From Clostridiaceae bacterium (GTDB lineage Bacteria > Bacillota > Clostridia > Oscillospirales > Butyricicoccaceae): a stretch of 64,000 nt of DNA. The stretch's first letter is position 1. Every line of letters begins with the position of its first letter. Both the position numbers and the translations under genes were made by a program. The DNA lies in NCBI GenBank assembly GCA_009911355.1, contig QXXE01000006.1, positions 1-64,000 of the forward strand. Reading direction: 5' to 3'. Below, piece after piece: positions 57,786-64,000 of the stretch. The notes under the pieces are model-generated. The model was given only the letters and a program-made list of their open reading frames with translations. It was not told the origin of the DNA and searched no databases.

Positions 57786-58685
57786 ATGTTACCATTTAGA
57801 GAACCGGCACTTGAGGACCGGGAAGCGGTTGAAAAATGTGCTGCCGCTTACAATTACCCGCTTTGTGAACACTGTTTTGTTGATGTATTTATCTGGCAGG
57901 GGCATTACCATACGCGGATTTGCTTTTACGAGGGCTTTTTGCTCATAAAAATGACCCCCGCAGATGGGACGCACGACATTTATCTTGCTCCGATCGGAGA
58001 GGGGGATCTTCGCAACGCGATCGAAGCGCTTCAGGCGGACGCTATGGAGCAGGGGATTCCATTCCTTATGGTTTCCATAGCCGAGGACATGCTTCTGCGT
58101 CTTGAGGAAGCCATGCCCAATGCGTTTGCGTATTCGTGGAGCGAGGATGGTGCAGATTATATCTATCTGAGTGAAAAATTGCAGACCCTCTCGGGCAAAA
58201 AACTGCAATCCAAGCGGAACCTCGTCAACCGCTTTAAAGCAAATTATGACGGACGATGGGCATATGAGGACTTAACCGAAGAAAATATCCATGAAGTATT
58301 CGATTTCCACATGAAGTGGATCGACGACAATCATCACCTGTACGAATCGGATTTCCTTGGCGAGACCTGCGCCATCAGCCTTGCTTTGCGCAACTTTACA
58401 CCGCTTGGCCTGCGCGGCGGTATCCTGCGGCTGGATGGTAAAATTATTGCTTTCACGCTTGGTAAACAGTCAACACCTGACATGTTCGTAATGCAGATTG
58501 AGAAAGCCGACCATACGATTCCCGGGGCGTACCAGATGATCAACCAGCAGTTTGCCCTGCATAACTGTAAAGGTGTGACGTATATCAACCGTGAGGAGGA
58601 TTTGGGCATTGATGGGTTACGGCAGGCGAAACGCTCTTACCAGCCTGTAATGTTAGCTAAGAAGTATACGGCGGTGCCCAAATGA
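57786..58685 (+). CDS. DUF2156-family protein
   Basis: 299-residue cytosolic protein of the DUF2156/GNAT-like family related to the C-terminal domain of phosphatidylglycerol lysyltransferase. Two GNAT-like halves: N-terminal FREPALEDREAVEKCAAAYNYPLCEHCFVD region and C-terminal GLRGGILRLDGKIIAFTLGK and YINREEDLGIDGLRQAK. Family members probably use acyl-CoA or aminoacyl-tRNA donors, but function is unknown. ATG 57786 (MLPFREPALED) follows GAAAGAGG. It overlaps the next GNAT gene by 4 nt. Confidence 0.88.
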   Translation: MLPFREPALEDREAVEKCAAAYNYPLCEHCFVDVFIWQGHYHTRICFYEGFLLIKMTPADGTHDIYLAPIGEGDLRNAIEALQADAMEQGIPFLMVSIAEDMLLRLEEAMPNAFAYSWSEDGADYIYLSEKLQTLSGKKLQSKRNLVNRFKANYDGRWAYEDLTEENIHEVFDFHMKWIDDNHHLYESDFLGETCAISLALRNFTPLGLRGGILRLDGKIIAFTLGKQSTPDMFVMQIEKADHTIPGAYQMINQQFALHNCKGVTYINREEDLGIDGLRQAKRSYQPVMLAKKYTAVPK

Positions 58686-59503
58686 TCCGATTTGCCAATG
58701 CTGGAGATATCCCCGCAATCCGTGAACTCTTTGACCTCTGTTTTCCTGATGACAGCGGTTTCAATCCATATTTTTTCGGACACGCTTTCAAGGCGGAAAC
58801 AACGCTGCTCTTTATGCAGGATGGAATGTTGTGCGCAATGCTTCAAATGCTGCCGTACCGGCTTTCCCTAGGGAACGAAGAGGGGGAAGCGACCTATATT
58901 TACGGAGCCTGCACCCATCCAGCGCATCGCAGGAAGCACCTGATGGCACAGCTGTTAGAAGCATCTTTTCAGGAAGACAAAAAACATGGCAGAATAGCGT
59001 CCCTGCTGATTCCGCAGGAAAAGTGGCTGTTCGATTTTTACAAACCGTTTGGCTATTTGCCATTGTTTGCGCTGAAAAGGCAAGTTGCTTTACGGGGTTT
59101 CTCACCAAAAGCAGATGTGCGAAAACTCACGGATTGGTGTGAAGCTGATTGCCTTTATAGCCAGAAAGTGTCGGATACAGGATGTTTTATTCTACGCAGC
59201 GAAGCCGATTGGCGGGCTCAATTTGAATTGTTTTCCGCATTGGGAGAAGGCGCCTTTGGGCTTTATCAGAAGGATTCGTTGACAGCCTATGCTTTTGTCT
59301 GGCGTGAACCAGGGGGCCTGTTTGCCCAGGAACTGCTCGCGGCTGACAGCCACAGCGCAGAACTCCTTGCACAAGCGCTTCTTGATAAGCTGGGTGAACA
59401 AAAAATCACATATTGTACGGTTTCCGGCAGCGAATTGCTTGGCTGCTGCAAACCGTATCATGCTGCGCCTGTGCGCGGCTATATCAACCTGATGTTTAAC
59501 TAA
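58682..59503 (+). CDS. GNAT acetyltransferase with C-terminal extension
   Basis: 273-residue protein: a GNAT domain (residues 1-140) with the CoA-binding ATYIYGACTHPAHRRKHLMAQ near residue 75-95, then a second domain of about 130 residues lacking the CoA motif. This is the Eis-like/double-GNAT arrangement. The substrate is unknown. It overlaps DUF2156 by 4 nt (ATGA), indicating co-translation, and precedes the DJ-1 gene by 20 nt. Confidence 0.85.
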   Translation: MIRFANAGDIPAIRELFDLCFPDDSGFNPYFFGHAFKAETTLLFMQDGMLCAMLQMLPYRLSLGNEEGEATYIYGACTHPAHRRKHLMAQLLEASFQEDKKHGRIASLLIPQEKWLFDFYKPFGYLPLFALKRQVALRGFSPKADVRKLTDWCEADCLYSQKVSDTGCFILRSEADWRAQFELFSALGEGAFGLYQKDSLTAYAFVWREPGGLFAQELLAADSHSAELLAQALLDKLGEQKITYCTVSGSELLGCCKPYHAAPVRGYINLMFN

Positions 59504-59523
59504 AAAAGATGAGGTGAAAAAAC

Positions 59524-60072
59524 ATGGTATATGTAATGTTAGCGGAAGGCTTTGAAGAAGTGGAAGCCCTAACCCCGGTCGATCTGCTTCGCCGTGCCGG
59601 CGCGCAGGTAAAAACGGTTGGTGTGACGGGCAAAACCGTAACCGGCGCACGTGGTATCCCGGTAGTCGCGGATATCCTTCCCGAAGAAATTGTGTTGGAC
59701 GACATGGAAATGCTTGTTCTGCCGGGCGGTATGCCTGGGACAAAAAATCTGGATGCAAGCGCATTTGTACAGGATACGATCCGGTATTGCGTTCAGAACG
59801 ACCGGTACCTTGCAGCGATTTGCGCTGCTCCGTCCGTGATTCTGGGCAGTCTTGGCCTACTGGAAGGCAAACGTGCGACCTGCTACCCCGGTATGGAAGA
59901 AGGGATGCGCGGCGCAGCAGCAATTGACGTCCCCTGCGTTGCAGAGGGTAAGATCATCACAGGCCGTGCAGCTGGCGCGGCGATGGATTTTGCAGTGGCG
60001 CTATGTGCAGCAATCTGCGGCGGCGCGACGGCAGAAAAGGTTGCCCGCGAGGTTTGCCATGCAATCGGCTAA
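59524..60072 (+). CDS. DJ-1/PfpI-family protein
   Basis: 182-residue class I glutamine amidotransferase-like fold. The nucleophile Cys is in LAAICAAPSVI near residue 100, and GMPGTKNL and GFEEVEA N-terminally match the DJ-1 subgroup (YajL/ThiJ-like). Family members are proposed protein deglycases or chaperones; which applies is unknown. GAGGTG precedes the ATG. It overlaps the next gene by 14 nt. Confidence 0.92.
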   Translation: MVYVMLAEGFEEVEALTPVDLLRRAGAQVKTVGVTGKTVTGARGIPVVADILPEEIVLDDMEMLVLPGGMPGTKNLDASAFVQDTIRYCVQNDRYLAAICAAPSVILGSLGLLEGKRATCYPGMEEGMRGAAAIDVPCVAEGKIITGRAAGAAMDFAVALCAAICGGATAEKVAREVCHAIG

Positions 60073-60628
60073 ACAGGCCCTGAGAAAAAACTTGCTGACC
60101 GAGCGGCGTAAAGTTTCCCCGATGGAACGCCATGCAGTAGACGAGAGGGTATTCTGCCATATGACTGCACTGGATCTCTACCAGAAAGCCCAAATGGTAT
60201 TCCTATATTGCTCAACGGCAGAGGAGATCGACACCTCGCATCTGATGGAAAACGCCTTGCAGGCGGGGAAGCGGGTCTGCGTTCCGCTGTGCACTGGCCC
60301 GGGCATCATGGAGGCGCGGGAGCTCAAAGACCTTGCCCAGCTGTCCCCAGGGCGTTTTGGAATCCTGGAGCCGCCAGCCGATTCCGCACCTATATCCCCA
60401 GAGGAAATTGACCTGTGTATTGTGCCCTGCCTTGCGGCAGATACGGCAGGGAACCGGCTGGGCTATGGCGGTGGATACTATGACCGCTTCCTGGCACGCA
60501 CCCCCGCGCCTGCCGCCGCATTATGCGCGGGCCGTCGGTTTTTGCGGACGTTACCTACAGAGCCCCATGACCAACGCTGCGATATCATTGTAACAGAAAG
60601 GCAGGTACATATTGCAAAACCGGAATAG
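60059..60628 (+). CDS. 5-formyltetrahydrofolate cyclo-ligase
   Basis: 189-residue enzyme of the MTHFS family converting 5-formyl-THF to 5,10-methenyl-THF with ATP. Signatures: KQALRKNLLTERRKVSP near the N terminus and the C-terminal RLGYGGGYYDRFLA phosphate-binding loop near residue 138. It starts inside the DJ-1 gene at ATG 60059, 14 nt before that stop. Folate metabolism context is shared with glyA and thyX in the window. Confidence 0.94.
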   Translation: MQSAKQALRKNLLTERRKVSPMERHAVDERVFCHMTALDLYQKAQMVFLYCSTAEEIDTSHLMENALQAGKRVCVPLCTGPGIMEARELKDLAQLSPGRFGILEPPADSAPISPEEIDLCIVPCLAADTAGNRLGYGGGYYDRFLARTPAPAAALCAGRRFLRTLPTEPHDQRCDIIVTERQVHIAKPE

Positions 60629-61514
60629 ATCAGCATTATATGCGGGCTTTTCGCTGTTTGCCTGTTTTGGCCTGCTTTATGCAGCGGGCGCAGTTCAGGA
60701 TTTCTTCTATCAACAGCCGCTTACCGGGCTTATCCTTTCTACAGTCCTGGCATTTTTTGTCCCAGCTGCTGCGCTGGCAGTGCTGCTGCGCCGTCGTGGA
60801 TACTTATCCGGCCTGCGGCTCGGTTTTCCCGATTTCCGGGTAAAAAAAGCTGCGCTGTCAGTTTATTCCGGCATTGCTGTCTCTCTGCTGGTTGTATTGC
60901 TGAACACCCTGTTTGTCAACGTTTCTGGTACAACAGGGATTGAACTCAGTGTAACCATCCTTTCGGCAGACAGCTTACGTCAGTCGTTCGGCATGACGCT
61001 GCTTGGGGTTGCAGTCGTACCGGCGTTGCTGGAAGAGGTTTTCCTGCGCGGCGTGCTTCAACCGGTTTATGAGAAGCTGGCCGGGACATGGCTTGCCATC
61101 CTGTTTACTGCGTTGTCGTTTGCCATGCTGCATGGTAGCCTTTCAAATTTCCTGGGGCCGCTGCTCGCAGGCTGCTTGTACGGTTATCTGACCTACGAAT
61201 GCCAATCGGTATGGCCCGCTGTGATTGCCCATCTGAGCAACAACCTGCTGTATTTAGGTATACTTTGGCTGACAGACACCTATGCTTCTTTTGGTATCTG
61301 GGAGTATTTTTCGTTCCTCTCTGTCATCATCCTGCTGCTGTTCCTGTATCTGGCGTTCCGAACCGCAGAGGATCTTTTCGAGGACGATGACATGCCGCAT
61401 TTTCAGCAGCTGAAGCTGCCAGTCTCTAAAGCATTCTCCAAACTGGCGCTTAACCCCGGCTTTCTGGTGTTTGCGCTGGCCTTCCTTGCAAAAGCAGTAC
61501 TCCAAATCATATGA
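60612..61514 (+). CDS. CPBP-family intramembrane metalloprotease
   Basis: 300-residue polytopic protein with about eight membrane helices. The ABI/CPBP motifs are EEVFLRGVLQPVYEKLAG near residue 143 (EExxxR), HGSLSNFLGPLLAG near 176 and an Asn/His in AVIAHLSNNLLYLG near 205. Family members cleave prenylated or other membrane substrates. It starts at TTG 60612, overlapping the cyclo-ligase by 17 nt, with AAAGGCAGG upstream. No ATG fits in this frame. Confidence 0.9.
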   Translation: MQNRNRSALYAGFSLFACFGLLYAAGAVQDFFYQQPLTGLILSTVLAFFVPAAALAVLLRRRGYLSGLRLGFPDFRVKKAALSVYSGIAVSLLVVLLNTLFVNVSGTTGIELSVTILSADSLRQSFGMTLLGVAVVPALLEEVFLRGVLQPVYEKLAGTWLAILFTALSFAMLHGSLSNFLGPLLAGCLYGYLTYECQSVWPAVIAHLSNNLLYLGILWLTDTYASFGIWEYFSFLSVIILLLFLYLAFRTAEDLFEDDDMPHFQQLKLPVSKAFSKLALNPGFLVFALAFLAKAVLQII

Positions 61515-61666
61515 TGTGGCAGCTGTGTTTGGGTCTGCGCTTATTTTGGGGTGATTTCAGCTGATCCATGCGGTAGATTTTATGTACAAATCCGCAGTGT
61601 TTGTGCTGATTATATCCCAGGCGGCTGCTCCCGGCTTATAACATTTTCTTAAAGAAAGGAGAAATC

Positions 61667-62875
61667 ATGAAAACTGCCCCTTTCAGGATGGTTTTCATGA
61701 TATGTGATTTCATGGCACAAGGTTATCAGGACTATCAGGATTATCCGGAGGACTATTCAGATTATCCAGACGAGCCTGCGCCCACTCCGCGGAAACGGCG
61801 CAGGAAAAAGAAAAAACGCAGGGGGATGGGCTGCTTAGGCGCCATACTGTATGTGTTGGTAATCATTGCGATTTCGCTGCTGTTGTCAACGGTTGCAATC
61901 TTTGCGGCAAATGATGTATTCGCATTGGTGAAGGATGATGCAGACCGCAGTTTTACGGTCGACAGCGACCTTTCGCTTAGCGAGCTTTCAGGGGAGCTTG
62001 AGGATTATGGAATTATCAACTACAGTGCGCTTTTTAAGCTCTTTGTCAAGTTTACCGATAATGATACCGTGATTCATACCGGCACGTATGCGCTGAACCC
62101 GTCGTTCGATTATCAGCAAATCGTCCGCGTTTTACAGCGCCGGGAAACTTCTACCGTTGAAATTGAAGTCAGCATCCCGGAGGGCTACACCAACGCGCAG
62201 ATCAAAGAAAGACTGGTTGAGATGGGGGTTTGTTCAGAAGCAGACATCGACGAATATCTGAACAGCTATAACTATAAGCATGATTACCTGGAAGAAAGGC
62301 TTCCGGCTTCCAAGGGCTGGCTTGAGGGCTATTTGTTCCCAGACACTTATAAGTTTAACGCAAACAACGCAAAAATGACGCTCAATAAGATGCTGAACAA
62401 CTTTAAATCGAAGTATGACGAACCCATCCAGCAGGGCGCCGAGGCGCTTGGCCGCAATCAGCATGAGATTGTAACCATCGCGTCGCTGCTTGAGCGCGAA
62501 GCAAAGGTTGACGAGGAGTTTGCACGTATTGCAGGCGTTATTTATAACCGGCTCAGCAGTCCGGATTTCCCGCGCCTGGAAATCGACGCAACCTTGTTAT
62601 ACGCGCTTGGCGAGCATAAAGAAGTGCTGACAGATGCGGATAAAGAGGTTGACAGCCCCTATAACACTTACAAGATCGAGGGCCTGCCGCCCGGGCCGAT
62701 CTGCAACCCAGGCTATACCGCGCTCTACGCCGCAACCCACCCGGAGGATCACAACTATTATTATTATGTGGCTATGCCGGATGGGACGCATTTGTTCGCA
62801 AACAGCTACGAAGAGCATCAGCAAAACATCCAACGGGCGCGGGAGGCCGCGTCGCAGCCTGCGTCGGAGGGATAA
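61667..62875 (+). CDS. mltG: Endolytic murein transglycosylase MltG
   Basis: 402-residue membrane protein. The N-terminal cytoplasmic part is acidic Tyr/Asp-rich (QGYQDYQDYPEDYSDYPDE) then very basic (KRRRKKKKRRG), followed by one membrane helix (YVLVIIAISLLLSTVAIFA) and the YceG domain. The catalytic Glu is in IASLLEREAKVDEEF near residue 285; GYLFPDTYKFNANN and YNTYKIEGLPPGPICNPG are conserved. MltG cleaves nascent glycan and sets chain length. AAAGGAGAAATC precedes ATG 61667. The 152-nt gap before it holds nothing I recognise. Confidence 0.94.
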   Translation: MKTAPFRMVFMICDFMAQGYQDYQDYPEDYSDYPDEPAPTPRKRRRKKKKRRGMGCLGAILYVLVIIAISLLLSTVAIFAANDVFALVKDDADRSFTVDSDLSLSELSGELEDYGIINYSALFKLFVKFTDNDTVIHTGTYALNPSFDYQQIVRVLQRRETSTVEIEVSIPEGYTNAQIKERLVEMGVCSEADIDEYLNSYNYKHDYLEERLPASKGWLEGYLFPDTYKFNANNAKMTLNKMLNNFKSKYDEPIQQGAEALGRNQHEIVTIASLLEREAKVDEEFARIAGVIYNRLSSPDFPRLEIDATLLYALGEHKEVLTDADKEVDSPYNTYKIEGLPPGPICNPGYTALYAATHPEDHNYYYYVAMPDGTHLFANSYEEHQQNIQRAREAASQPASEG

Positions 62876-62878
62876 GGA

Positions 62879-64000
62879 ATGCGGAACAGGCCTGAAATAC
62901 TTGCCCCGGCAGGGGATTTTGAAAAAATGCAGTACGCAATTGCTTATGGAGCAGACGCAGTGTACCTTGCCGGAAGCTCTTTCGGGATGCGTGCGGCTGC
63001 GGGGAATTTCGCGATGGAAGAACTGCGGGAAGCGGTTGCTTATGCCCATGCACGCGGCGTAAAATGCTATATTACAGTCAATATTATCCCATCTAACCGT
63101 GATTTGGAAACGCTTCCGTCCTTCCTGAGTTTTTTACAGGATGAAGCGCAGGCAGATGCATTGATTGTCGCGGACGTCGGCGTGCTGGCGCTTGCGAAAC
63201 GGTATGCGCCGCGATTGGCTGTGCATATCAGCACACAGACAAGCATTTTAAACTACGCCGCCGCGAACTACTGGGCTGACCAGGGTGCGGAGCGCATTGT
63301 CCTTGCGCGGGAGCTGCATTTAGACGAAATCTCGGAAATCCGTGCAAAAACACCCCCGTCGCTTGAAATTGAGGCATTTGTGCATGGCGCAATGTGCATC
63401 TCCTATTCCGGGCGTTGCTTGATTTCGCAGTACCTGACCGGAAGGGACGCCAATCACGGCGCCTGCGCGCAGCCCTGCCGGTGGAAATACCAGCTGGTAG
63501 AGGAAAAGCGTCCTGGGGAATATTTTCCTGTTGTAGAGGATGACAGGGGTACCTATCTTTATAACTCTAAGGACCTGTGCATGATTGGCCATATCCCAGA
63601 ACTGATTACCGCAGGGGTAGACTCATTTAAGATTGAGGGGCGGAATAAAACGGCATATTATGCGGCCAGCGTGACCAGCGCATACCGCCGTGCAGTTGAT
63701 GCGCTCTATACAGAGCCGCACGTTCTTCCCAAAGATCTCTTTGATGAGATCGACAAGGTCAGCCATCGCAATTACTATACCGGGTTTTATTTCGGCAAAG
63801 AAGAAAATGGGCAGTATTATGAAGACAGCCAGTATATCCGGGATTGGGAGGTCATTGGGCTGTTGGACGAAGCGGATGGGGAAGGGCATGCGGTTTTCCG
63901 CCTGAAGAACCGGTTTTATCCCGGGGATACGTTGGAACTGATGCAGCCCGGGCAAGAACCCTATCGGTTTACCGCAGATCAGGTTACCGATGACGAAGGG
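62879..64000 (+). CDS. Peptidase U32-family protein (truncated by window end)
   Basis: 374 codons are readable and the frame is open at the window end. MRNRPEILAPAGDFEKMQYA at the start, HISTQTSILNYAAANYW near residue 120, and the diagnostic EAFVHGAMCISYSGRCLIS and ACAQPCRWKY near 170 match U32/RlhA-TrhP-type proteins. Those Cys (CISYSGRC, CAQPC) are cluster ligands. In related proteins the activity is tRNA or rRNA hydroxylation rather than proteolysis. ATG 62879 overlaps the mltG region by a 3-nt gap only, so the pair is co-transcribed. Confidence 0.93.
   Translation, partial: MRNRPEILAPAGDFEKMQYAIAYGADAVYLAGSSFGMRAAAGNFAMEELREAVAYAHARGVKCYITVNIIPSNRDLETLPSFLSFLQDEAQADALIVADVGVLALAKRYAPRLAVHISTQTSILNYAAANYWADQGAERIVLARELHLDEISEIRAKTPPSLEIEAFVHGAMCISYSGRCLISQYLTGRDANHGACAQPCRWKYQLVEEKRPGEYFPVVEDDRGTYLYNSKDLCMIGHIPELITAGVDSFKIEGRNKTAYYAASVTSAYRRAVDALYTEPHVLPKDLFDEIDKVSHRNYYTGFYFGKEENGQYYEDSQYIRDWEVIGLLDEADGEGHAVFRLKNRFYPGDTLELMQPGQEPYRFTADQVTDDEG

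Overview
The window reads as a chromosomal segment of a Gram-positive, spore-forming, probably anaerobic Clostridia member, most likely Oscillospirales (inference). The grounds are: the sporulation genes yabP/yabQ in a yabM-mazG-hup-rqcP-yabP-yabQ-divIC-yabR order; a SpoVB-type flippase; a G5/3D-domain YabE protein next to ksgA; a sepF-yggT-divIVA-ileS-lspA-rluD division block; strong GGAGG-type ribosome binding sites with several TTG/GTG starts; HemZ, ThyX and a T-box leader. Most genes are on the + strand. I saw no rRNA, tRNA, CRISPR array, prophage or intact insertion sequence.

Layout. 1-8.6 kb: a transposase remnant, then recJ-rel-dtd-MBL hydrolase-hemZ-nucleoside kinase. 8.7-14.1 kb: zinc-ribbon protein, then the flippase/mazG/hup/rqcP/yabP/yabQ/divIC/S1 block. 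14.1-14.3 kb: an unannotated small-RNA locus on the - strand with a consensus promoter and a terminator. 14.3-20.1 kb: amidohydrolase, fumarase alpha subunit, hpf, a membrane protein, a 52-residue - strand protein behind a sigma-G-like promoter, the YabE protein and rsmA. 20.2-21.3 kb: a three-gene - strand operon of uncharacterised low-complexity proteins. 21.6-25.2 kb: phosphoesterase, coaX, glyA (- strand), nth. 25.3-26.2 kb: a complete T-box leader driving a lone acetyltransferase. 26.5-27.9 kb: NfeD/SPFH pair. 28.0-30.0 kb: four small genes resembling an immunity-protein island without a toxin. 30.1-33.4 kb: an ArsR repressor and a heavy-metal P-type ATPase with a large His/Cys tandem-repeat domain and a frameshift.

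33.7-46.3 kb: two radical SAM/DUF2344 genes, tautomerase, then miaB-(NUDIX-unknown-GNAT)-mutS-(SUKH-like)-mutL-miaA-hfq, in which the usual tRNA-modification/mismatch-repair order is interrupted twice by accessory genes. 46.3-55.1 kb: HlyD-like protein, YggS, SepF, YggT, DivIVA, IleS, LspA, RluD-type pseudouridine synthase, HAD phosphatase. 55.2-64 kb: Cys-rich protein (- strand), holin-like protein, TagA-type glycosyltransferase, thyX, DUF2156 protein, GNAT, DJ-1, 5-formyl-THF cyclo-ligase, CPBP protease, mltG and a U32 peptidase cut by the window end.

The housekeeping genes cover stringent response, translation quality control, mismatch repair, cell division and cell-wall synthesis. The most interesting parts are between or inside these blocks: the small RNA, the T-box/acetyltransferase unit, the His/Cys-repeat metal pump, the sporulation-promoter candidates, and the two related SUKH-like genes at separate sites.
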